From Acanthococcus lagerstroemiae (lineage: Eukaryota > Arthropoda > Insecta > Hemiptera > Eriococcidae): 64,000 bases of DNA. Below are positions 46,373 through 56,520 of this stretch, piece after piece. Each line of letters begins with the position of its first letter. The first letter of the stretch is position 1. The notes below the pieces were generated by a model. The model saw only the letters and a list, made by a program, of their open reading frames with translations, had not been told where the DNA came from and did no database searches. Location: positions 10,850,001-10,914,000 of the forward strand of contig CM063106.1 of assembly GCA_031841125.1 (NCBI GenBank), given 5' to 3'. The position numbers and the translations under genes were made by a program.

Positions 46373-47280
46373 GAAAGCTGTTTTTTCGATATCTTCTTCC
46401 TTCATTTTAATATGGTGGTACCCCGAGGCTGAATCCAACATCAAAAAATAATTTGCATTGCCCAAATGTTCTAGAATTTCTTCAATATTTGGTATGACTG
46501 AAGCTTGACCCACCGTTTCTGCATTTAATCAACAATAATCAGTTGCAATCCTCCATTTTTTATTTCCATTTTCATCTAGCCCCTTTGTTTGGTACAATCC
46601 ACAGTGGAGAATTCAACGGTGAGGCACTTGCTCGTATTATTCCTTCCCTTAGCATTTTTTTGTACTTGCTTATAAATTTTCGTTTTCAAACTCTCTGGTT
46701 GCCTATAATTTTTTTATGTTAATTGGAGTGTCCGTTTTTACCCTTAATGAGTGTTCCGTGATATTGATGCGAGTCAGTGTATCCCCTTTTAAATAAAAAG
46801 CATCCCTGAATTTTCTGCATATTTCGAGTAAGTTTTCCTTTTCTTCCCCGTTTAAATGAGCGGTTCGTATTTCTTTTTCCAAACGTTCGTTCCTAGTTTC
46901 AGATGCGGGGATTTTGTTTTCCGAGTTATCCCTATCTTTTTCGTTTTATCATTAATTTCTTTAATTTCGCATTCCCGATCAAAAATTATTGCATTTTTTG
47001 TTCCTTGAAAGGTTCAAGTTCAATATCAATTGGCATATACTTCAACTTGTAATCAATTTTTTATGCATTCAAAATAGTTGCATACGCTTTTGAACTTTGA
47101 TCGACCTTTGTTACTGCTTTAGACATGAATAGATTTGTACCTAAATTGATTTCTGGTATTATTCCTTCTTTTATCTCGTGATTTAAAACATGGATCTTAC
47201 TTCGATAAATATCTTTTCGAAAGAAAAGTTGTATAGAATCTTTTTTACAGAAAATTCAACGAGGAACATTTTATGTTACT
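46322..47280 (-). pseudogene. Ty3/gypsy pol: protease end and reverse transcriptase start
   Basis: Leftward: protease-side segment IPEINLGTNLFMSKAVTKVD (about 47130), a linker ending with DTLTRINITEHSLRVKTDTP (about 46760), then RT blocks LNSPLWIVP, KKWRIATDY and IPNIEEILEHLGNANYF with MLDSASGYHHIKMKEEDIEK. TAFSTP is the last readable part before the junction at about 46372; the catalytic YxDD block is lost. At least three frame breaks and stops. Confidence 0.85.
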
Positions 47281-47680
47281 TGCATTTTGGTTCTAAAGTG
47301 AATATTTTTTTATATAACTACGATTTAGTAAGTGAAAATTGGTTATGAAAGAAAAATAACAAGATCCACGTTCCTCGAAGCTTTCACACATTATTGCATT
47401 TTAAAGAAAAATGGTATAGGATCTTTTTTATCAGAAATTCAACAGGGAACATTCTATGTTATATGCATTTTGGTCCTAAAGTTGATATGTTCCGAGATAT
47501 TCGCGGATTTTTGTAAAATCTCAATATTATAGGTAATTTCAAGGTCAAAGCGGCACGAGTTAATGACCTCAGATTGAGCTCAAATTTTATATGGCAAGTT
47601 TATACGTCCATTGGAAAAAATTTCAGAGCGACCCTAATCAGTTGGCGAAAACTTGTAAAATAAGGATCACCCTAGTATGG
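47281..47680. repeat. Insertion in the gypsy element with a 180-bp tandem duplication
   Basis: GTATAGAATCTTTTTTACAG (47231) and GTATAGGATCTTTTTTATCA (47414) begin two related blocks that share AAATTCAACRRGGAACATT and GCATTTTGGTYCTAAAG. The segment separates protease from gag and ends near GGATCACCCTAGTATGGG. Its class is unknown. Confidence 0.45.
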
Positions 47681-47689
47681 GTACGTCCT

Positions 47690-48457
47690 TCCTTCCTTTT
47701 TCCTCTTTTCGAGTTTTTCCGAAATTTTTGTGACTTTCTCTATCACTTTCACTAATTGAATATTCCGAACTGTCGGATGACCTATTCGAGCTGTTACTCC
47801 AATTCGATTTCCTATTTTCGTGGTTTTTTCCGGCATTCTTTTCCCATTTCCTGTTTGTTTTTTTATCTAATTAAGTGTCTTTCTAAATTTTCCTCAGTCT
47901 CCGAGTATTCCGAGTCGTCGGATAAAGTATTAAAATTTTCATTTTGACTGTGGAGTGGTCCCTTTCTAGGGTGCCTTGTCTCTTTCTGTATTTAGATTTG
48001 AGGAGGTCCCTTTTTGGGTTACTTATTTGCCCTCTTCCTTTTTTTGCTTCTGAATTTTCATAATTGGGATGGTCCCTGTTTATGGGATGGTCCCTGTTCA
48101 GGTTACTTAAGAGTTCCCTTCCTTTTTCATAATTTTTCCGATACTTTCATCTTCGTCTGTTTCATAATCGGTTACTTTTTGTACAAACGAGGCTAATTTT
48201 CCTGATACGTCTTTTAGTTTTTCCGTCCCGTCCTTTATAATTTGATTCATTTCCGATTCATAAGTTTCCAATTCTTGTAATCTTTTAAATAGTTCCTCCC
48301 ATTCCTGTTCAATTCTTCCTTTGGCTATTTCAAATTTTTCCTTCAAACATGATTCGTCTCCTTCTTTGGCAGTTCCTAGCCCTTCTAAACTGACATTCAT
48401 TTTTTCGTTCCCATTGGCATTCACTTTGGGTGGAATCGGAGGTGGGTTCCTTTCCAT
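47690..48457 (-). pseudogene. gag-like ORF of the same gypsy element
   Basis: A 116-codon frame from ATG at 48457 (MERNPPPIPPKVN) is highly charged and probably coiled-coil (EQEWEELFKRLQELETYESE). It stops at 48107, and other frames down to 47690 carry acidic Ser-rich text (SDDSEYSETEENLERH, SSDSSEYSISESD). Position upstream of the pol fragment on the same strand supports gag. No zinc knuckle was found. Confidence 0.6.
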
Positions 48458-48737
48458 ATCGACCTATTAATTTTTTCCGCCCTTTCCGAACTAATTCGTT
48501 TAATTCAATATGACGTGCTTTGTTGCACGTTTTCCCTTAAAATTTTGGTTTAGGGCTCTTAATAATGTGCCTTTGTGCACGAAATTCCTTTAATAATTCC
48601 GTAGTTTTCTACGTAAGAAGTTTTTAATTTTACGTTATTTCTAATGTGCTCGTGATTCCTTTAAAGTTCGATACGTATAGTTATTCCTAATTCAATAATT
48701 TTTACGTTAATGATTTCCTAGGTTCCTATTTTTGCAC
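48458..48737 (-). other. Possible leader/LTR of the gypsy element
   Basis: Two related blocks with GTGCNNTNNTGCACGTTT/GTGCACGAAATTCC and CCTTTAATAATTCC occur here. It could be the untranslated leader or LTR; no primer site or LTR border is visible. Confidence 0.25.
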
Positions 48738-49205
48738 TCAGGGACGAAACTATAGGGGGGGTTGAAACACCCCCAATAATTTGGCAGTTGACAAATTTTA
48801 AGATCGTTGATTTGACCCCTCCCCCCTCCCAATAATTTGACAGTCGGCAAATTTTGAAACTGTTCATTTGAATTTTCATTTTTATGCATGTTTGTTTGTT
48901 TACTTCTTTTCTAAAAAATTGGGAAATTTTAAGTTTTTAAACATTTTGTCGGCGAATTTTTAGGTTTCAAAAAATATTTTTCGTTAAATTTCTCTTCTCC
49001 ACCTTGCCAAACTGAAAATCAAATTTCATTTCTGAAAATGGAGTACTCTGGGCCCGTGTTAGAGACTAGTCAGTCAAAAGCAGAAGGTTTCAAGCTGAGA
49101 ATCGAACGTTATTTGAAAGGTTGAAACAAAGCTGAAATGTGGAAGATATTTCGAAAATCTGAAAGTCGGTTGCAAACGTTGAATTTCAAATTTCAATGAC
49201 TATTC

Positions 49206-50390
49206 GGACTGCCAGCGCGAAAGAGTCGCCCTCTATAATTTTAGGCAGGAACTATTGAAACCCTACATATTTTAGACAAATTCATCAGATTGAAATGGAA
49301 ATGGTCTCAATGGAAGGAAAATTTTATGTACTATTAATTTTGTCCTAATAATTTTCTCGATAATAAACGCTTTCGTTTTCATAATATTTTGAGATTTCTT
49401 CGTGTACCTGTAAATGGAATATTCTCCTCGATCAGGGTTACAAGGTAAAAAACTACAGCGCGCTACCGCTTTGTACAGCCCGAAATCTGTTCACTTCGTC
49501 ACTCACTCAGTCATTCGCTTACTTATTCAGTTATTCACACAGTTACTCAATCACTTACTTATCGACTCAGTGATTCACTCAGTCATTCGATTATTTATTG
49601 AGTTATTCACTCAGTTACTTCATTACTCACTCACTCAATCACTTACTCAAATACTCAGTGACCCACACAGCCACTCGCTTACTCATTTAGTGATTCACTA
49701 AGTTACTCACTCACTTAGTTATTCACTCAGTCTGTATTGTAGTTATTCATTCACTTTCTCACTCCATCACTCACTCAATAAGTCAGTGAATCACTCACTC
49801 AGGCATTCGCTTACTTATTTAGTGATTAACTCAGTTACTAAATCACTTACTCAGTGACTCACTTAGTCGTGCAGTCACTCGATTACTCATTTAGTGATTC
49901 ACTAAATTACTCATTCAGTGACTCTGTGATTCACTCACTCACTTAGTCATTCACTCATTCTCTAATTTAGTTATTCATTCACTTCCTCACTCCATCACTC
50001 ACTCAATAAGCCAGTGATTCACTCAGTCACTCGCTTACTGATTTAGTGATTCACTCACTTACTCAGTTATTCATTCACTTTCTCACTCCGTCACTCACCC
50101 AATGAGTCAGTGATTCACTCACGCACTCAGTCATTTGCTTGCTTATTCAGTTATTCACACATTTACTCTATCGCTTACTCGGTGGCTCAGTGATTCACTC
50201 ACTCACTCAGTCACGCGCTTATTCATTGAGTTATTCAGATTCAGTGATTCACTCACTGACTCAGCCATTCAGTTATTCATTCACTTCCTCACTTCGTCAC
50301 TCATTCAATGAGTCAGTGATTCACTCACTCACTCAATCATTTGTAAACTACAGCGCACCTCCGCTGTGAGCAGTCCGAAATATGTTGTTA
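49206..50390. mobile_element. 1.2-kb insertion carrying a tetranucleotide array
   Basis: Defined by comparison with copy A, which is continuous here. Its tips read TTCGGACTGC and GCAGTCCGAA, a 10-bp inverted repeat. The array inside (49490-50345) is bracketed by direct copies of CTACAGCGCGCTACCGCTTT and CTACAGCGCACCTCCGCTGT, each followed by CAGYCCGAAAT. No target duplication was resolved. Confidence 0.55.
49490..50345. repeat. Degenerate (TCAC)n-type array, about 850 bp
   Basis: Almost every 4-bp step is a variant of TCAC, TCAG, TCAT, TTAC or TGAT, in phase over 850 bp. Longer phrases such as CTCACTCCRTCACTCAC, CAATRAGTCAGTGATTCAC and TTCATTCACTTYCTCACT recur about every 120-290 bp, indicating higher-order duplication. 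The open frames in it are consequences of the repeat. Confidence 0.85.
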
Positions 50391-50997
50391 CTAGATTTTC
50401 TGTTTGACCTAGAGCTTGAAATTTGAGAAAGTTGAACATTTTATTAAAAGCTAAATGTTGAAAAGCAAAAGACTTGTCTTCCAATGTCACAAGCTGAATC
50501 AGATAGCAAATGCTCTAATGTTTAATTTACGGTCTTTGGTCCTGGTAAATAGATTCCAAAATTTTGCTACATGTGTCAAAAACTTCACCTTTTGGTCGCT
50601 GATAAAGAGTGGTCGATACTAACGTTGAACGGCTCGAATAGGAGGGAAATTTAGTCTGGAACAAAAGTCAAAACTCCATGTATTTTTCCCATAAAAACGA
50701 AAGGGAACTTCTGACACGGATTACCCTAATCCAATCGACCGGAAACTTTGTATTTTTATTTTTATTTTTTTGTTTGATTTGATTTGTTTTTATTGGAATC
50801 AATTTAGGAGAAGAATCAGAGGAAATTCAGAAAAAAAGATCACCACGAGTAAACAACGACCACCTCAATGTGTAAAGGTTAGAAAATTTTGTCGGACAGT
50901 TTTTAGTTAAAAGAAAATATTTGTCGGCAAATTTTCCTTCTCCTCCCCCCCCCCCCAAACTGAAAGTCAAGTTTCGCCACTGTTTGCACTTTATGAC

Positions 50998-51296
50998 TTA
51001 AGGATTCAGATTTTTGGGGAAATTACTTAATCCCTTACTTTTGATGTCGGCTGCCGCTGTACGTAGGTTCCAATCTTCCAAAATGGCGTCCCACTTGGTG
51101 ACTGGATTTTTCCGCTTCCGATGAGATCCGCTACGATTCAAATTTGAACGGAGTTTCTGCGCGAGTTTTCGAAATCGCTGGATTTTATCGACTCTGGTAT
51201 CCGCACCCAAAATAGTTGGCGCGCCTGTTCAAGTAGGGGTCCGGCGAAACGCGAAAATTTTCACCACAGATGTACTTAAAATACCGACTACGCCAG
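50998..51296 (-). pseudogene. LTR-retrotransposon leader and gag-like start
   Basis: At 51296-51284 the minus strand reads TGGCGTAGTCGGT, close to the TGGCGCAGTCGGTAG primer-binding site of some insect gypsy elements. About 50 bp on, a frame opens (51228-50998) with GAPTILGADTR, a basic stretch (SGSHRKRKNPVTKWDAI) and LRTAAADIKSKGL before a TAA. It is then cut off by the end of repeat copy B. gag assignment is by position only. Confidence 0.45.
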
Positions 51297-51640
51297 TTGT
51301 TACGGTACGACCGACTTGATCGAAAAAAAAAAAATGACGAGACTCTTCACTTTTACCTCATAATTTCAGGTTAATATGACATTACATAGATAGGTCGACG
51401 AATGTTACATGGCTTTTCGTCTTTTGGAAAAAGAATGCACTTAATCTAACTTAACTTTTAGGTTTTATAGCCGCCGAAGGACGCATCAGTCATTGTTTCA
51501 GTACGGAGTGGTTATCGACGTACTTTAATATTTGTTTTAGTTGAAAATGTTTCGGAAGATTTCGAGAGACCGTATTTTAATTTTTACCTTTAATTACTCA
51601 TCAATCTAGCATCGTACTTTCAGTCAGATATTAGGTACCT
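51297..51640 (-). mobile_element. Probable 5' LTR
   Basis: It ends GTACCGTAACAAC directly before the primer-site-like TGGCGTAGTCGG. A TATA box GGCTATAAAACC lies at about 51468-51457. The distal (right) border was not found. A related but weaker block is at 33780-33960. Confidence 0.4.
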
Positions 51641-52329
51641 ATACTTCGAGAGTTAAAATGATAGGTCATAATAAAGACATCCAGGGATATTGTTATTACT
51701 GCTAGAGGGACTTGCTGAGAGAAAGAACTGGAAAGGAAGGCAAAGAATGAGCTATGAAGAGCAGATAATGAAGAATACAAAATGTAAATCCTTCTCAAAA
51801 ATGAAAAGATTATCGCAGGAGAAGAAAAAAGTGGAGAGACGCAAACTAGTAGTCGAGAGACTGATGAGTAGCGCAAATCGTTCAAGACTTCGAGTTCCCA
51901 ATGTACGACCATTTCTGTCCCATTTCACTCGCGTCTAAGCTGTCGTGATTTTGTCCGGCGATTTTCAGTAAATAATGGAAACTATACAGCGTATAAAACT
52001 CGGAAAGGAGGATGTTAAAGAGCGCTTTGCCGGCATGTATAACTCGGTCTGAAAGGACCTATTTTGAATAGATTTCCGAAAATATTGTATATCAACATCC
52101 GGCCTTTCACTATTTCCAATAAGTTCCCCTATTAATAACATGTAACCTTTATTAGTGCAGAAGACATAAAAAAAGATAATAAATTCGCAACAATTATCTA
52201 CTTCCTCAAAAAGAAAAAAAAAGCCAGGTATACCTACTTTCGATACCATTTTACCTGCCACTATGCGGCACGTTTCAAAACCTTTCACAATACATATATC
52301 TAAGCAGCTCAGTGTCGCCACAGGTTTTT
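51641..52329. other. No firm gene; one 122-codon minus frame
   Basis: The minus frame 51965-52333 begins MQKPVATLSCLDICIVKGFE, then CRIVAGKMVSKVG, followed by hydrophobic low-complexity text. A GTAGGT donor could end an exon after MVSK. It has no similarity I can name. Nothing else is seen. Confidence 0.25.
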
Positions 52330-52735
52330 GCACAAAAAAAAAAGTGGAAAAGGAAAAGGACGAGCTCTCTTCAAAGAAGAAAATCGCCGAAGTTGCCTCG
52401 TTTGGTGCATTAACCTAGGAGCGGCAAATTATCAGTCAAAATGTTTGACAATTAACTAATGATCGTGGTAGTCGTGAGCTAGCCAGCTGGTTTGCCGGTG
52501 CGTTTTCCAAAGGATCGCCGAAGGTCAAAATCCGTTTTCGCACAAAAAAGAAGGTAAAAAACTTTTCAGCTCTCTTCAGAGAACAAGTCGCCAATGTTGT
52601 CAATCGTCTGGTGCATTAACCTGGGAGCGGCACTTGATCAGTCAAAATGTTTTAAACGTAGCCAGCTGGTTCGCTGGTACGTTTTCCAGAAGATCGGCGA
52701 AGGTCAAAATCCTTCGGCTGCCTTTTTCATCACCT
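52330..52735. repeat. Tandem duplication, 210 bp, two copies
   Basis: GCACAAAAAA at 52330 and 52540 begins two units sharing GAGCTCTCTTC/CAGCTCTCTTC, GGTGCATTAACCTRGGAGCG, CAGTCAAAATGTTT, TAGCCAGCTGGTT and CGTTTTCCARARGATCGSCG. Unit 1 has about 20 extra bp. Confidence 0.75.
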
Positions 52736-53339
52736 ATGAATACACTGTAGCAGACCGTCTGAGAAGACACAGGCGGAACACTTGCAAGCATTTATATGTT
52801 CGTGAATCGAATACAAAGTGCCCATTTTACATAAGAAATTAATGATGTTTTTAGCCGAAAAGACCTCAGGTCATGTACCCCACAAAACGTGAAAATAGTC
52901 GAGTCTTCAAACATTTCGCGGCACCTTACATGTTCCCCTCTTAGGTAGTAAATGTTTTTCGGCACATTAACGAAACCATTTTTGGCCCGGCGTAGTAAAG
53001 AAATGCTCTCTTACTGGTCTCGTGAATTCGCCTTTGTTCTATCCAGACTCTTCAGTTGGCATCAAACTTTTTGCGACTTTTGGCAACTTCGTGAGACTTC
53101 TCGAGGTGTTGTGAATGCAAATACCGTTACAAATACGAATGTAAATACACAGAGTGATTCGCTTAAGTGAGAAACATGGTAAATATTATGCGATAGACTC
53201 TTTGGACCTATGTCTGGTGGGGGGGGGGGGGGGATTTCACCCCAAAAATTACAGATTCGTCAAATGCCGCGATGCCCCGAAGTTGACGTTGAAAGTTTCA
53301 ACTTTTTTCAAGGCTACGTGAAAATAAAATTCTTCCAAA
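52736..53339. other. Nothing recognised; long G run
   Basis: A 72-codon plus frame at 52952-53170 has no similarity I can name. A poly-G run of about 16 lies at 53217-53233. Confidence 0.3.
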
Positions 53340-53960
53340 CTTAATTTAGACGCTCTAGAAGACTCTCCTAAACTCCAAACTCTTTCAAACCCTTCTAGGT
53401 TCTAACAAACCGGGGCGAAAAGATGCTGATGGAAGATTGTGCAAATGCATCCATGCAGATCCGTAGCCACTGAGAAAGGTATGTGAGCGAACGATCTCTT
53501 TATCATATTTCAGAGCTGATAAATAATTGGCTTTTTTGATTTTCGTTCCCTCAATAAATTTGCTTCGCTATGACCCTGGATCCGAATCCATGCTGGTAAA
53601 ATGCTTTTGCTGATGAGCTGCCAAAAATCCACGCATCCTTGACGCTTCTAGAAATAAGTTATATAAACTGGAATTTGAATTTCTACCCTGCTCCAAATCA
53701 ACCTATTCAACCATGCTTTCATGCGCCAAGACTAGTGCAAACTTTATTAATGCGCTGTGAGACTTATAGGCTCGTTTAAAACTCTTGCTGACTCTGTAGT
53801 CTCAACCAAGCTTGTTACCTGAAGACTCTTCCAAACTATATTAAAACACTTGCAACTTTACCAGACTCATTTCTAACTCTTTGAGACGCATTCACTTTCC
53901 TCTAAGATTGCGTAAAACTCTTCAAGACGCATTCAAACGCTGTACAGCTCTTCTAATCTC
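53340..53960. repeat. Degenerate AAACTCTTC/GACTCTTC repeat, second block
   Basis: The same loose short-motif texture as 18240-18880 (CTCTTCAAGACGCATTCAAACGC-like phrases, motif every 10-25 bp). It borders the hairpin array on its right. Confidence 0.5.
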
Positions 53961-54427
53961 GTTTAGAACTTTTAGGCGTTTCTAGTCAGAATTTTGTCGT
54001 TTTGTTTTTTTGTGGTTTTGTTATGGCTTGACGAAATTATTTTGTATTTTTGTCATGTCCCTTAGCATAGTCTACAGTCAATTCTAATGTCGCTTAGCAT
54101 AGTCTGTTATCAATTGTTATGTCCTGTACCATTGTTTATCAGTTAATCCTTTAAAAAAAAAAATACCACAATACCTTTGTCATTTTATTTTGTCATTGGA
54201 TTCATTTTTTTGATCTAACAAAAAATGATTTAAGGTTTTATCGTATAGCAAAATTTTGAAAATTCAATTGTCATTTTGCTTTGTTACGTCTAACAACGCT
54301 GTTTCTGACAAGTTTGTCAATTCACCTAGAAAAACTCAGTTCTCCCGATAACTCTTAGTGACAGAGTAAACCAGAGAAAATTTTGCTTCTCGCAAGAGAA
54401 GTTTTTGCTTTTCATTGCCTTCATTTC

Positions 54428-54779
54428 GTCAGAAATGATCTCCTCTCATGAAGATCTCAAACCATTTAGCTCTAGCTTTCTCCAATCTAAAGTTATTCGC
54501 GTTTTCCACTTCCCCCAGAAAATGAGGACTTTCGAAAATGTCTATTGGTGTGTTCTATACTGCATATTTAACATGTTGAACGCGATACCACATTTTTCAA
54601 AAATTTGCAATAGTCTAGAACGCCTTCAACACGTCGAATATGCAACACAAAACGCACCAATCTACATTTTCAGAATTTCTCATTTTCTGGGCGCATGTGG
54701 AAAAACTCGAATCAATTTGGACTGGAGACAGCTAGAACAAAACGATTTGAAATTTTGGTGAGAGCAGATCATTTCTGAC
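54428..54779. repeat. Hairpin 1, 352 bp
   Basis: It opens GTCAGAAATGATCTCCTCTC and closes with GAGAGCAGATCATTTCTGAC. Arms of about 165 bp pair through AACCATTTAGCTCTAGC/GCTAGAACAAAACGATTT, TTTCGAAAATGTCTATTGGTG and GTTGAACGCGATACC. Mismatches are scattered, the loop is short. Confidence 0.85.
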
Positions 54780-55302
54780 CAGTGTTGTTACAATACGATT
54801 TCCCGTCATTTGTCAAGAAAGCATTTCATCTTTGTATACACAACATAAGTTTGTCATTTTGTTTTTTCATGGTTTCTGTTATGCTCTGACAAAATTATTT
54901 TGTCATTTTGTCTTCCTTTTTGTCATGTCCCTTAGCATAGTCTACAGTCAATTCTAATGTCGCTGAACATAGTCTGTTATCAATTGGTATGTCCTGTAGC
55001 ATAGTTTACCAGTTAATCGTTTAAAAAATTTCACAATATAATCTCTTTTGTCATTTTGTTTTGCCATTGGATTCATTTTTTTTTATCTGACCAAAAATGA
55101 TTTAAGGTTTTGTCATATAACAAAGTTTTGAAGATTCAGTTGTCATTTTGTTTTGTTACGTCTAACAACACCGTTTCTGATGACAAGTCTGCCAGTTCAC
55201 CTAAAAAAACTCATTACTCCCAAGAACCCTTAGTGACAGAGTAAACCAGAGAAAATTTTGCTTCTCGCAAGAGAAGTTTTTACTTTTCATTGCCTTCATT
55301 TT

Positions 55303-55666
55303 GTCAGAAATGATCTCCTCTCGTCAAAATTTCAAACCATTTTACTCTAGCTTTCTCCAGTCCAAAGTTATTCGCGTTTTCCATTTTCCCCCGGAAAATG
55401 AGAAATCTTGAAAATGTCTGTTGGTGTGTTTTGTATTGTATATTCAACGTGTTGAAGGCGTTACATTTTTTAGAAATTTGCAGTAGTGTAGAACTGCAAT
55501 GTGGTAACGCCTTCAATATGTTGAATATGCAACTCATAACGCACCAATATACATTTTCGAAATTTCTCATTTTCTGAACAGAAGTGGAAAAACTGGAATA
55601 AATTCGGACAGGGGACAGCTAGAGCAAAACGGTTTGAAATTGTGGTGAGAGCAGATCATTTCTGAC
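55303..55666. repeat. Hairpin 2, 364 bp
   Basis: Same tips (GTCAGAAATGATCTCCTCTC / GAGAGCAGATCATTTCTGAC) and arm sequence as hairpin 1. The open frame at 55570-55304 on the minus strand is produced by the hairpin and is not evidence of a gene. Confidence 0.85.
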
Positions 55667-55780
55667 AAGTATGTCGGTTCACCTAAAAAAAAATTGTCTC
55701 AGGAACCCTTAGTGACAGAGCAAACCGGAGAATATATTGCTTCTCCCAAGAGAAGTGCTTACTTTCATTACCTTCATTTT

Positions 55781-56145
55781 GTCAAAAATGATCTCCTCTC
55801 ATGAAAATCTCAAACCATTTTGCTCTAGCTATCTCCAGTCCAAAGTTATTCGCGTTTTCCCACTTGCCCCCAGAAAATGAGAACTTTCGAAAATGTCTAT
55901 TGGTGTGTTTTATACTGCATATTCAACATGTTGAAGGCGATACCACATTTTTCAAAAGTTTGCAATAGTGTAGAACATCGTGATAACGCCTTCAACACGT
56001 TGAATATGCAACACAAAATGCACCAATATACATTTTCAAAATTTCTCATTTTCTGGGCGCAAGTGGAGAAACGTGAATTACTTTGGACTGGAGACAGCTA
56101 GAGCAAAACGGATTGAAATTTTGGCGAGAGCAGATCATTTCTGAC
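55781..56145. repeat. Hairpin 3, 365 bp
   Basis: Same arms, with one tip mutated (GTCAAAAATGATCTCC). It follows hairpin 2 after only 115 bp, without an intervening TTAGCATAGTCT block. Confidence 0.85.
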
Positions 56146-56520
56146 CTGCGTTGTTACAAAATGACTGCCCGTCATTTTGTCAGGGAAGCATTTCATCGTT
56201 TTTTACAACATAAGTTTCGTCATTTGGTTTTTTTATGATTTTTGTTATGTCTTGACAAAATTATTTTGTCATTTTGTCTTCCTTTTTGTCATATTCCTTG
56301 GCATAGTCTATGGTCAATTTCGATGTCGCTTAGCATAATCCGTTATCAATTATCATGTCGTTTAGCATAGTTTTTCGTTTAATCGTTGACAAAATGTCAT
56401 AACATCATTTTTTTGTCATTTTGTTTCGTCACTGGTTCATTTTTTTGTTATGTCATTGACGAAATGGTTCTGACAAAAAACGACTTAAGGTTTCATCATA
56501 TCATATGACAATATTTTGAA

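Larger units (their letters stand above)
48738..50990. mobile_element. GAAACT/poly-G repeat family, copy B (about 2.25 kb)
   Basis: It begins CAGGGACGAAACTATAGGGG and ends AAGTCAAGTTTCGCCACTG. It aligns by eye with copy A over 49020-49205 and 50395-50880. The extra block 49206-50390, missing in copy A, is a later insertion. The start is duplicated internally (GTTGAAACACCCCCAATAAT at 48757 and a similar block at 48821). Confidence 0.65.
54000..56520. repeat. Array of alternating hairpins and triplet 32-bp repeats
   Basis: The order is R-H-R-H-H-R. H are hairpins at 54428-54779, 55303-55666 and 55781-56145. R are blocks at 54056, 54926 and 56292, each made of three units of about 32 bp beginning TGTCSCTTAGCATAGTCT. 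Shared linkers include CTTCTCGCAAGAGAAG (small palindrome) before each hairpin and TTTTGTCATTTTGT-rich text after. Two unit spacings are about 875 and 480 bp, so one middle unit has lost its R block. Confidence 0.8.

Noticed and set aside
49414..50369. Open frames of 95 and 76 codons rich in His, Leu, Ser and Thr
   Set aside because: They are translations of the TCAC-type array, not genes.
51965..52333. 122-codon minus-strand frame as a gene
   Set aside because: Low-complexity hydrophobic second half, no recognised domain, and only a speculative donor.
54405..56101. Frames reading FENVYWCVLYCIFNML in three places on both strands
   Set aside because: They arise because the hairpin arms are inverted copies of each other; no independent evidence of coding.
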